Shown here piece by piece: positions 18,843-26,810 of a DNA stretch of 64,000 nt. The translations under genes and the position numbers were made by a program. Each line of letters opens with the position of its first letter. Position 1 is the stretch's first letter. The stretch is from Engelhardtia mirabilis. Its GTDB lineage: Bacteria > Planctomycetota > UBA1135 > GCA-002686595. The notes below the pieces were generated by a model. The model had not been told where the DNA came from and did no database searches. It was given only the letters and a program-made list of their open reading frames with translations. Where the stretch lies: NCBI RefSeq assembly GCF_007748095.1, contig NZ_CP036287.1, forward strand, positions 4,154,001-4,218,000. The letters are read 5' to 3'.

Positions 18843-20174
18843 GTGGCGCGCGAGTTCGCCCGTGCCCTCGGGGCGCTGCTCCTCGGCCCCCTGCGTCTGG
18901 TGGCCTACTTCCTGACCCGGCGTCGGCTCGAGGCCGAGGTCCTCGGCGACCTCAGGAGCGGCTCCCCGCCGGATGACCCGCCCGCGCTGAGTCCCCCCGC
19001 GCCGGAGCTCGACCGCGGCCGCCCGCTGCGAGTGTTCATCTCCTGCGCCGAGCCCTCCGGCGAGCTGCATGCGCGGCACCTGATCGATGCGCTGTGCGAG
19101 GTCGCGGCAGAGCACGGCCTCGCCACCCCGACCTTGACCGGCCTGGGCGGCGAACGCCTGGACGAGAAGGGCGTGCGCCGGGTCGGCGATCCCGTGGCCA
19201 AGTCGGCCATGGGCTTCGGGGTGGTCGCGGCCCTGCCCTTCTACCTGCGCCTGCTGACCGACGCCGCCCGCGAGCTGCGCGACGGTCGGCCGAACCTGAT
19301 GATCGCCGTGGATTCGCCGGCCCTGCACGTGCCGTTGGGTCACATCGCGCGGGGCTACGGCGTTCCCGTCGTGCACTTCGTCACGCCACAGTACTGGGGT
19401 TGGGCGCCCTGGCGCGTGGGCGGCTACCGCGCGGCCGTGGACCTGGCCCTGTCGATCCTGCCCTTCGAGCCGCCCTGGTTCGATCGGCACCGGGTGCGCA
19501 CCGCCCACGTGGGGCATCCGATCCAGGACGCCCTGGCCCGCGTACCCGCCAATCCCGACCCTGACCGCTGCTCGACCCTGGCCCTGTTGCCGGGCAGCCG
19601 CAACTCGGTCCTGCGGCGCAACCTGCCCTGGATGCTGGGCGTCGTGGCAGAGCTGCGACAGCAGTTCCCCGAGCTGCGCGTGGCGCTGCCCCACGACCGC
19701 ACCGAGTTGGAGCCCACCGTTCGGGAACTGGTCGAACAGGCCGGGGCCACCGATTGGGTCGACCTGCGGTTCGGTTCCCTGCACGCGACCCTGCGCGACT
19801 GCCGTGCGGCCTTCTCGGTCTCGGGCACGGTCCTGCTCGACCTCTTGCACCACCGCCTGCCGACGGCCGTCGTCTACCGCGTCGATTCGAAGCTCGAGGC
19901 TTGGCTGGCCCAGCACGTGCTGACCGTGCCCTTCTTCGCCTCGACGAACCTACTGGTCGGGCGCGAGGTCTGCCCCGAATGGTGCTTCGCGGGCGACGGG
20001 CCGAGAGGCGACGTGCTCGAAGCGCTGAGGACCCTCTGGGTCGACGGACCCGAGCGCAGCGCCGCCCGCGAGGGACTGGATCTGGCCGCGTCGCGGCTGG
20101 GCCAGCCCGGCGCCAATCGCCGCGCCGCCCATTGGGCCCTGGCCGAGGCGGGTCGGGAGCGAGCCGATGTCTGA
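18843..20174 (+). CDS. lpxB: Lipid-A-disaccharide synthase LpxB
   Basis: Glycosyltransferase family 19 enzyme that condenses UDP-2,3-diacylglucosamine with lipid X to form the lipid A disaccharide at the inner membrane. Conserved pieces are ISCAEPSGELHARHLIDAL (the family's GE-x-SGD-type loop with Asp replaced by Glu), SAMGFGVV, IAVDSPALHVPLG, YVTPQ-like HFVTPQYWGWAPWR, LLPGSRNSVLRRNLP and SGTVLLDLLHHRLP. A hydrophobic N-terminal extension of about 60 residues may anchor it. The GTG at 18843 was chosen; an ATG at 18684 in the same frame would add a low-complexity arm. The 3' end overlaps the sigma factor start by 8 bases. It shows the cell makes lipid A. Confidence 0.92.
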   Translation: MAREFARALGALLLGPLRLVAYFLTRRRLEAEVLGDLRSGSPPDDPPALSPPAPELDRGRPLRVFISCAEPSGELHARHLIDALCEVAAEHGLATPTLTGLGGERLDEKGVRRVGDPVAKSAMGFGVVAALPFYLRLLTDAARELRDGRPNLMIAVDSPALHVPLGHIARGYGVPVVHFVTPQYWGWAPWRVGGYRAAVDLALSILPFEPPWFDRHRVRTAHVGHPIQDALARVPANPDPDRCSTLALLPGSRNSVLRRNLPWMLGVVAELRQQFPELRVALPHDRTELEPTVRELVEQAGATDWVDLRFGSLHATLRDCRAAFSVSGTVLLDLLHHRLPTAVVYRVDSKLEAWLAQHVLTVPFFASTNLLVGREVCPEWCFAGDGPRGDVLEALRTLWVDGPERSAAREGLDLAASRLGQPGANRRAAHWALAEAGRERADV

Positions 20175-20910
20175 GGCCCCCGAGCAGTCCGATGGGAGCC
20201 AGATCCCCGCGCCCGGACCGAAGGAGTCCGCGATGGAGCCGAGGCAGCCCATGAATAGGCGCAACGAGGCGGCGTATGAGCCGCCCTCGATGGAATGCCA
20301 GGTAACCCGATTGATGACCGCGGCCAAGGCTGGCGACCGCCACGCGTTCGACGAGCTCGTGGCTCAACTGCGCGGGCGCGCCTTCCAGGTCGCCTCGTCC
20401 ATGGTCGGCTCGCGCGACGACGCCCTCGACCTCTCCCAGGAGACCTTCATGAAGGTCTACCGGGCGCGCGAGACCTTCCGCGAGGACCAGCCGTTCCTGC
20501 CCTGGTTCCACCGCATCCTGCGCAACACCTGCTTCAGCTTCCTGCGCAAGACCAAGCGCCTCAAGCGCTCCTCGCTCGACGCCCACGACGAGGACGAGAG
20601 TCCCTGGGAGATCGTCGACGAGGGACCCTCGCCCAGCCGCGGCGCCGAGATCGAAGAGGTCCGCACCCTGTTCGAGCGCGCGATGTCGGAGATGAAGCCT
20701 CGCGACCGCGAGATCCTGACCCTGCGCCACACCCAGGAGCTCTCCTACCGCGAGATCGCCGAGGCCCTGTCGATCCCCGAGGGGACGGTGATGTCGCGCC
20801 TGTTCCACGCGCGCCGACGACTGCGCGACCAGCTCGGTCCGCTGCTCGGCGAGACCGAAGACCCGACTCCCGTGGCGGCCCCCCCCGAACGCCCCAGGCC
20901 TCCGAGATGA
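20167..20910 (+). CDS. ECF-type RNA polymerase sigma factor
   Basis: 247-residue sigma-70 family protein of the extracytoplasmic-function type. Region 2 spans about residues 60-125 (DRHAFDELVAQLRGRAFQVA, DDALDLSQETFMKVYRA, PWFHRILRNTCFSFLRK) and region 4 about 165-225 (MKPRDREILTLRHTQELSYR, ALSIPEGTVMSRLFHARRRL). A polar N-terminal extension of about 45 residues is unusual for the class. Its start overlaps lpxB by 8 bases and its stop overlaps the anti-sigma ATG (ATGA), so the three are co-translated. Probably autoregulated and responsive to the envelope; target promoters are unknown. Confidence 0.95.
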   Translation: MSEAPEQSDGSQIPAPGPKESAMEPRQPMNRRNEAAYEPPSMECQVTRLMTAAKAGDRHAFDELVAQLRGRAFQVASSMVGSRDDALDLSQETFMKVYRARETFREDQPFLPWFHRILRNTCFSFLRKTKRLKRSSLDAHDEDESPWEIVDEGPSPSRGAEIEEVRTLFERAMSEMKPRDREILTLRHTQELSYREIAEALSIPEGTVMSRLFHARRRLRDQLGPLLGETEDPTPVAAPPERPRPPR

Positions 20911-21350
20911 GCTCCCAAGAGCACCCCACGCCCGACCAGTTGAAGGCCATGGCCTACGTCGACGGGGAACTCCCCGCCGGTGAGTGGGCCGAGTTCGAGT
21001 CGCGCTTGCGACGCGAGCCGAGCCTCGCGCGGGAGGTCGCCGAACTGCAAGGCTTGGCCCTCCTCGCCAGGCAGATGGCCCCGCCCGAACCCCAGGACCA
21101 CGAGTGGGAGCGCCTGCGCGCCGATCCCTGGCACCGCTTGTTCACCCGTGGCGGCCTGGCCCTGCTGCTCGGTGGCCTGGGCACCGAGGCCGCGCTGCTC
21201 TTGCTCGGAATCCAGAACGAAGTCGGCGAGCACGCCCTGCTGTTCAGCGGCGGCGCGGGCTTGGCCGGCTTCGTCATGCTGCTCGCGGCCGCCCTGCGCT
21301 GGCGCACGCGCAACCTGCCCTTCGACCCCTACGTCCACGTGCGCCGGTGA
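20907..21350 (+). CDS. Probable anti-sigma factor, membrane bound
   Basis: 147 residues. The cytoplasmic N-terminus (MSSQEHPTPDQLKAMAYVDG) carries the Leu-x-x-Tyr-x-Asp-Gly-Glu-Leu pattern seen at the start of anti-sigma domains, but it lacks the His-x3-Cys-x2-Cys zinc motif. Two transmembrane helices follow (GGLALLLGGLGTEAALLLLG and ALLFSGGAGLAGFVMLLAAA). ATGA overlap with the ECF sigma gene supports the assignment. It would hold the sigma factor at the membrane until released. Confidence 0.8.
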   Translation: MSSQEHPTPDQLKAMAYVDGELPAGEWAEFESRLRREPSLAREVAELQGLALLARQMAPPEPQDHEWERLRADPWHRLFTRGGLALLLGGLGTEAALLLLGIQNEVGEHALLFSGGAGLAGFVMLLAAALRWRTRNLPFDPYVHVRR

Positions 21351-21363
21351 GCGCCCGCCAGGC

Positions 21364-21684
21364 ATGCTGATCACCACCACTCCGGCTATCGCGGATCGCG
21401 AGATCGCGCAGACGATCGGGCTCGTGCGCGGCAGCGCCGTGCGCGCCAGCCACCTCGGTCGCGACATCTGGGCCTTCATGAAGAACCTCGTCGGGGGCGA
21501 GATCGACGACTACACGAAGCTGATGGCCGAGGCCCGCGAGCAGGCCATCGACCGCATGGTGGCCGAGGCCAGAGCCCAGGGCGCGGACGCGGTCGTCGGC
21601 CTGCGCTTCGCCAATTCGACCATCGCGTCGGGCGCGGCCGAGGTCCTGGCCTACGGCACAGCGGTGAGGCTGGCCCAGAGGTGA
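21364..21684 (+). CDS. YbjQ/UPF0145 family protein
   Basis: 106 residues, the length of E. coli YbjQ (107). The family pattern is intact: MLITTTPAIADREIAQTIGL at the start (pentameric beta-barrel domain), a middle helix EAREQAIDRMVAEARAQGA and the closing ADAVVGLRFANSTIASGAAE. Called a putative heavy-metal-binding domain, though the metal role is not proven for the family. It lies 13 bases after the anti-sigma gene and its stop codon sits in the first unit of a 17-bp tandem repeat. Confidence 0.92.
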   Translation: MLITTTPAIADREIAQTIGLVRGSAVRASHLGRDIWAFMKNLVGGEIDDYTKLMAEAREQAIDRMVAEARAQGADAVVGLRFANSTIASGAAEVLAYGTAVRLAQR

Positions 21685-21765
21685 CGCTGACCGGGCGGTG
21701 ACGCTGACCGGGCGGTGACGCTGACCGGGCGGTGACGCTGACCGGGCAGTAAGGCTGACCGAGCA
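21681..21765. repeat. Tandem 17-bp repeat beginning at the ybjQ stop codon
   Basis: Unit gtgacgctgaccgggcg: three perfect copies at 21681-21697, 21698-21714 and 21715-21731, a one-mismatch copy at 21732-21748, a diverged copy at 21749-21765, and a trace after that. The first copy includes the TGA of ybjQ (21682-21684). The array ends 54 bases before the next gene. Confidence 0.95.
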
Positions 21766-21819
21766 GTGACAGGCGGTCCAATCGCCGGGGAGCGCAAGAG
21801 TCGCTACGCTCGGCCGTAC

Positions 21820-23010
21820 ATGGTTCAGCCCTGCTCCCCGAATTGGCCGCGGCGTCGGTCGCTGCCCCCCTTGCACGCGCTCGCGGCCGTCGGGCTCGCG
21901 GGCATCGCGGCCGCCTGCGCCCCGGCGCCGGCACAGCCGGGGTCGTCGGCGGGCGAAGTCGCGACGGACGCGCCGGTCCAGGCCGGCGAGCAATCGACCG
22001 CACCCGCGCCGTCCCCTGCGGGCATGGTCTGGGTCCCGCCGGGACGCTTCAACATGGGCTGGGACGGCCCCGAGGCGCGCGCGGACGAGCGGCCTGGCCA
22101 CCCGGTCCAACTCGACGGGTTCTGGATCGACAGCACCGAGGTCACCAACGCGCAGTTCGCGCAGTTCGTCGATGCCACCGGCTACGTGACCATCGCGGAG
22201 CGGGCGCCGGATTGGGAGGAGCTCAAGGCTCAACTCCCGCCCGGAACGCCCGAGCCGCCGCCCGGGGTGCTGGTCCCCGGATCCCTGGTCTTCACGCCGC
22301 CCTCCCATGCCGTCTACCTCGACGACGTGAGCCAGTGGTGGACCTGGACCCCCGGCGCGTCGTGGCGTCATCCCGAGGGTCCGGGCAGCTCGATCGAAGG
22401 CCGAGAGCGGTATCCGGTGGTGCACGTGGCCTGGGACGACGCGGTGTCCTTTGCCGCCTGGGCCGGCAAGCGCCTGCCGACCGAGGCCGAATGGGAGCGC
22501 GCCGCTCGCTTCGGTCACGACGGCCAGCGCTTCGCCTGGGGCGACGAACTCGAGCCCGGCGGCCGGCACCTGGCCAACATCTGGCAGGGGAAGTTCCCCC
22601 ACCACAACGAGGCCCTCGACGGCTTCGTCGGCGCAGCGCCGGTGGGCAGCTTCCCGCCCTCGGAGCTGGGCCTGTTCGACATGTCCGGGAACGTGTGGGA
22701 GTGGACCGCGGATCGCTTCGACCCCGGCACCTACGGCCGGCGCGTGGCCGAGACCGAGCCGGGGACCTGCTGCTCCAACCCCACGGGACCGGCCCGCGCG
22801 GCCGATCCGCGCAACCCGTTGACGCCCGACAGCCGCGTGCAGAAGGGCGGCTCGTTCCTGTGCCACGCCAGCTACTGCTCCAGCTACCGGCCCAGCGCCA
22901 AGATGGCCTCCTCCCCCGACTCGGGCCTGAGCCACCTCGGGTTCCGCTGCGTGACGACGCCACAGCTGTGGGCGGCGCGCCCCGCGGCGGGGGGACAGCC
23001 GCAGCGCTGA
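21820..23010 (+). CDS. Exported formylglycine-generating enzyme (FGE) lipoprotein
   Basis: Copper-dependent oxidase that converts the active-site Cys of sulfatases to formylglycine; 396 residues. A lipoprotein signal ends in GIAAAC (Cys33), then a Pro/Ala linker and the FGE-sulfatase fold from about residue 66 (MVWVPPGRFNMG, WIDSTEVTNAQFAQFV, PVVHVAWDDAVSFAAWAGKR, LPTEAEWERAAR, LFDMSGNVWEWTADRF). The two catalytic cysteines are present as CHASYC, Cys348 and Cys353, spaced exactly as Cys336/Cys341 of human FGE, with the final LGFRC. Most bacterial proteins with this fold lack the pair, so this one is likely a true FGE. No sulfatase lies in the window. ATG 21820 is preferred to an upstream GTG in the repeat array. 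Confidence 0.88.
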   Translation: MVQPCSPNWPRRRSLPPLHALAAVGLAGIAAACAPAPAQPGSSAGEVATDAPVQAGEQSTAPAPSPAGMVWVPPGRFNMGWDGPEARADERPGHPVQLDGFWIDSTEVTNAQFAQFVDATGYVTIAERAPDWEELKAQLPPGTPEPPPGVLVPGSLVFTPPSHAVYLDDVSQWWTWTPGASWRHPEGPGSSIEGRERYPVVHVAWDDAVSFAAWAGKRLPTEAEWERAARFGHDGQRFAWGDELEPGGRHLANIWQGKFPHHNEALDGFVGAAPVGSFPPSELGLFDMSGNVWEWTADRFDPGTYGRRVAETEPGTCCSNPTGPARAADPRNPLTPDSRVQKGGSFLCHASYCSSYRPSAKMASSPDSGLSHLGFRCVTTPQLWAARPAAGGQPQR

Positions 23011-23272
23011 ACGCCACCGCCGCGGCGGCGCCAGAGTGGGGACGGGGCCTGCTACCCGAATCGGTGCGATCGCGCGACGGCATCCCGATTGAGCTCGGCC
23101 GGCCCCGGCGGGGAAGGGTGGCAGACGCCCCCGAACCGAGGACCCGGTCGCCCCACAAATCGCGCGCGGGAGGGGTTGAACCCGATCGACGATCGGGCGT
23201 TGATGTCGGACTCCGGGATCCCAGCTCCCGCCCCTTCCCAACGACGCCGGCCCTCCGCCGTACCCGCAGACG

Positions 23273-25099
23273 ATGATCGCCGCCCTGCTCCTCGCCGCCC
23301 TCGCCAGCCCGACCCTGTCCTCAGCCGCTGCGCCCGCCGGTCTTCCGACCGCTGGCGCGCCGCCGCAGGGGGCGGTCGAGGCCACGGCCGAGGGCCTGAA
23401 GTCCGAGATCGACGCATCCCTGCGTTGGCTCCGCGCCCAGCAGGACCTGACCACTGGGGCCTACGGCGACGTTGAAACCACGGCCTGGGTGGTGCGCGCC
23501 TTCATCGGCAGCCCGCGGGGCTACCACGTCTCGGACGGGCCCTTCCTGACCAAGGCGCTCGACGCCCTGCTCACCAGGCAACGCCCGGACGGCGCCGTGG
23601 CCGACGCCGACGCCGCCCCGCACCAGGTGCTCGCCCAGACCCTGGCGGTGGCCCAGACCCTGTCCCTGATCGACGAGGAGCCGGCCCTCGCCATGTTCGG
23701 ACGCGCGCGGGCCTTCCTCGGTCTGGCGTCGGTCGAGGCACCGCACCCCGCGGCCACGGACGCCGCGACGGCGGCGCGCATGGCGAACAACCTGCTCGCC
23801 CAACGGGACAAGGCGGGCTTCTGGGAGGGCTACGGCGGTCGCACCCTGACCACGGCCAAGAACGTCTGGGAGCTCTCCGGCTACCACGACGCGGTCAAGG
23901 CCGCCGAGCCCAAGGCCGCGCCAGTCGAGCCCGTGCCCCTGCCCGCCGCCCGGAGCGTCGACAACGAGCAGGCGCGCCAGGGCCTGGCCCGCGGCGCCGG
24001 TTTCCTCGTCGCGAATTCCAATGCAGACGGCCTGTGGGGCGCGCTGGGTCAGACCGACCCGGGTATCACCGCAATGGTCGTGGGTGCGCTCCTGACGACG
24101 CCCGAGCCGCGCGGGGTCGAGGTCGAGTCGGCGATCAACAAGGGCCTCGACTACCTGCGCGGATTGAAGCAGAAGGATGGTTCGATCCACGCGGGCGCCA
24201 TGGCGAACTACGTGACGTCGGCTTCCGTCCTGGCGCTGACGCGTGCCGGCCGCACCCAGGACGTGCCCCTGGTCGAGGGGGCGCGCGAGTTCCTGCTGGC
24301 ACTGCAGGCGGACGAGGGTGAGGGCTATGGACCGTCGGATCGCTACTACGGCGGCGTCGGCTACGGCGGCGACGAACGCCCCGACCTCTCCAACCTCCAG
24401 CTCGCCCTGGAGGCCTTGGCAGCGGCCGGCGTCGAAGAGGGCGACGAGGCCTACAAGAAGGCCCTGATCTTCCTGCAGCGCACCCAGAACCGCAGCGAGA
24501 GCAACGACCTCGTGCTGGTCGTCGACGGGGACACGGTGCGGCCCGGCAACGACGGCGGCGCGGGCTACGCGCCGGGCGAGTCGAAAGCCGGCTTCGTCGA
24601 GCTGGCGGACGGGACCAAGATCCCGCGCTCCTACGGCTCGATGACCTATGCCCTGCTGCGCGGCTACCTCTTTGCCGGCCTGCCGAAGGACGACCCGCGT
24701 GTCGAGATGGCTTGGAAGTGGCTCACGGAGAACTACACCCTCGACATCAACCCGGGCTTCGCCATCGGTAGCGATCCGTCAGCGCCCTACCAGGGCCTCT
24801 ACTACTACTTCTATTCCATGTCCAAGGCCCTCGACACCTATGGTCAAGAGCAGGTGGTGGACGGCGCGGGCGTGGCGCACGACTGGCGCGAGGAGCTGGC
24901 CGGCCGTTTGACGGCGATGCAGCGCCTCGACGGATCGTGGATCAACGCCAACAGCCCGCGATGGTGGGAGGGCAACCCGGTCCTGGCCACGGCCTACGCC
25001 ATGCTGGCCCTCGAGGTCACGGCGCGCGGCTTGACGACGCCGGGGGCCCCCGCCGCGGGGAACGCGGGCGACGGACACACCGATCACGAACACCGCTGA
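23273..25099 (+). CDS. Exported alpha/alpha-toroid (squalene-cyclase/prenyltransferase-like) repeat protein
   Basis: 608 residues with a signal peptide (1-19, MIAALLLAALASPTLSSAA) and at least seven terpenoid-cyclase-type helical repeats. Each shows a 'Q-x-x-D-G-x-(W/Y)' turn, for example LRWLRAQQDLTTGAYGD, LTRQRPDGAVAD, LRGLKQKDGSIHAG and LTAMQRLDGSWINAN. The acidic DxDD motif of squalene-hopene cyclase is not seen, so it is more likely a binding or pectate-lyase-like toroid than a cyclase. The family is common in Planctomycetota and uncharacterised. The 262-base upstream gap includes a GC-rich inverted repeat near 23020. Confidence 0.8.
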   Translation: MIAALLLAALASPTLSSAAAPAGLPTAGAPPQGAVEATAEGLKSEIDASLRWLRAQQDLTTGAYGDVETTAWVVRAFIGSPRGYHVSDGPFLTKALDALLTRQRPDGAVADADAAPHQVLAQTLAVAQTLSLIDEEPALAMFGRARAFLGLASVEAPHPAATDAATAARMANNLLAQRDKAGFWEGYGGRTLTTAKNVWELSGYHDAVKAAEPKAAPVEPVPLPAARSVDNEQARQGLARGAGFLVANSNADGLWGALGQTDPGITAMVVGALLTTPEPRGVEVESAINKGLDYLRGLKQKDGSIHAGAMANYVTSASVLALTRAGRTQDVPLVEGAREFLLALQADEGEGYGPSDRYYGGVGYGGDERPDLSNLQLALEALAAAGVEEGDEAYKKALIFLQRTQNRSESNDLVLVVDGDTVRPGNDGGAGYAPGESKAGFVELADGTKIPRSYGSMTYALLRGYLFAGLPKDDPRVEMAWKWLTENYTLDINPGFAIGSDPSAPYQGLYYYFYSMSKALDTYGQEQVVDGAGVAHDWREELAGRLTAMQRLDGSWINANSPRWWEGNPVLATAYAMLALEVTARGLTTPGAPAAGNAGDGHTDHEHR

Positions 25100-25124
25100 C
25101 CGATCGCGGCGTAGGATCGCCGGC

Positions 25125-26810
25125 ATGAAGCTGGAGATCCTCGCCGCTGTCCACCTGGCCGCTGTCCGCCTCGTCGTCCCTGTCCGCCTCGCGGCTGTCG
25201 GTGTTGCCACGGCGACCTTCGCGTCGGCCGTCTTGGCCGCCCCCGCGGTGGCGCAAGGCCTGCCGATCGCAACCACTCCCCTCGAGGGGCTGCGCCTGGC
25301 CGCGGGCGAGTCGATCGAGTTGGAGTTGGACGCGCCCCTGCCGGCGCGCTCCCTCGGCCTTTGGTGGCGGGGGGATCTCGGGGAGGCCTGGTTCGAGTTG
25401 CTGGATCCGAACGGAGCGGGGCTCGGGGTCCAGCCGATCGTCGCCGCCCACGACCTCGCCCCCGATGTCGTCGGTCTGGACCGGCCCGCCGGCGCCGCAT
25501 CGGTGTCCGGGCTCACCCACGCCTACGGAGGCCCGGCGGCGGGCGCGCGATTGACCCTGGTTGGCCCGACCACGTTGAGCGGCCTGACCGTCGTCTGGAT
25601 CGGCCCGGGAGCCACGCCGCTGCAGCCGACGCCCCTACCCGTCGCGGCCGGCGCGGGCTATCCGAAGCCCTTCATCTACGACCGCGCGAGCTGGGGAGCC
25701 CTCGCGCCCCAGTGCGGCGTGAGCTACTGCAACACGACCCACGTGGCCCTGCACCACTCGGCCTCGTCGGCGGACTTCCAGGCCTCGACCTGGTCCCAAG
25801 CGGCGGCGAACGTCCAGTCGATCCAGGCCTACCACATGTTCACCAACGGCTGGTGTGACGTTGGCTACAACTACCTGATCTCCAAGCAGGGCTGGATCTT
25901 CGAGGGGCGCGCCGGCGGCGACGACGTCAAGGGCGCCCACGACGGCAAGAACTGCGGTTCGATGGGCGTGTGCGTGATGGGCTACTTCCATCCGCCGGTG
26001 AACAACGCCCCCACTGCGGCGCTGCTCGAGGCCTTCGGCGAGTTGGCCGCCTGGAAGTGCGATCAGCAGGGCATCGATCCCACGGGCTCGGCCTTCTACG
26101 CGGGCCTGGGTGCCGTCGAGCAGACGCTCTACGGCCACCGCGACGTGAGTGCCACCGCCTGCCCCGGCGACTCGCTCTACGCCGAGCTGCCCGCGCTGCG
26201 TGCGGACGTGGACGGCAAGTTGAGCGGAGGCGTCGGCACCAGCGGCACGCTCAAGGGCGTGCTCTACGACGCGACCCTCGGCATCGGCGCGCGCATCGCG
26301 GGCGGCACCGTGGCCCTGTCAGACGGGACCTTCACGACCTCCGCGTCGGACGGCTACTGGGAGTTCCCCCTGCCGGCCGGCACCTATCCGGTGGCCGCCA
26401 CCGCGCCGGGTTACCGCGTGGCCCACTCCAGCGAGACGGTCACCGGCGGTGACGTGTGGGAGAGCCTCGGCCTGGTGCCGAGCCCGGGCTCGCCGACCCT
26501 GGTGGTCACGCCACTCGCCGGCAGTAGTTTCGCCAGCTCCACGGGCGCGTCACCGAGCAGCGCCGTGTGGTTGGGCTACGCGGGCGTGCCGGGCATCCCG
26601 CCGGTGCCCTTCGGCGCTGCGGGTGACCTGTGGCCGCACCTGGCCACCCTGCAGACCGTCTACCTCGGCAGCGTCGGCGGATCGGGCGTCTTGAACGTGA
26701 ACCTGCAGGTCAGCGGCGCGCCCTCTGGGCTGACCCTGCACTTGCAGTGCTACGTGCTGACCGCCGGCCAGGCGCGCCTGACGAACGGCGCGGCCTGGCA
26801 GGCGCCCTGA
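25125..26810 (+). CDS. Secreted PGRP-type N-acetylmuramoyl-L-alanine amidase with C-terminal modules
   Basis: Zinc amidase that cleaves the MurNAc-L-Ala bond of peptidoglycan. 561 residues: a long signal peptide (about 1-44) with an internal Leu-Ala-Ala-Val repeat, a beta-rich N-terminal domain (45-175), then the amidase_2/PGRP domain (about 182-365) beginning FIYDRASWGALAPQCG. Zinc ligands are visible: His in ALHHSAS, and His and Cys in LYGHRDVSATACPGD; the catalytic Tyr-type segment is CDVGYNYLISKQG. A carboxypeptidase-regulatory module (GTLKGVLYDATLGIGARIAG) and a C-terminal beta domain ending RLTNGAAWQAP follow; that tail resembles other exported proteins here. Its TGA is immediately followed by the stop of the opposite gene. 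Confidence 0.9.
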   Translation: MKLEILAAVHLAAVRLVVPVRLAAVGVATATFASAVLAAPAVAQGLPIATTPLEGLRLAAGESIELELDAPLPARSLGLWWRGDLGEAWFELLDPNGAGLGVQPIVAAHDLAPDVVGLDRPAGAASVSGLTHAYGGPAAGARLTLVGPTTLSGLTVVWIGPGATPLQPTPLPVAAGAGYPKPFIYDRASWGALAPQCGVSYCNTTHVALHHSASSADFQASTWSQAAANVQSIQAYHMFTNGWCDVGYNYLISKQGWIFEGRAGGDDVKGAHDGKNCGSMGVCVMGYFHPPVNNAPTAALLEAFGELAAWKCDQQGIDPTGSAFYAGLGAVEQTLYGHRDVSATACPGDSLYAELPALRADVDGKLSGGVGTSGTLKGVLYDATLGIGARIAGGTVALSDGTFTTSASDGYWEFPLPAGTYPVAATAPGYRVAHSSETVTGGDVWESLGLVPSPGSPTLVVTPLAGSSFASSTGASPSSAVWLGYAGVPGIPPVPFGAAGDLWPHLATLQTVYLGSVGGSGVLNVNLQVSGAPSGLTLHLQCYVLTAGQARLTNGAAWQAP

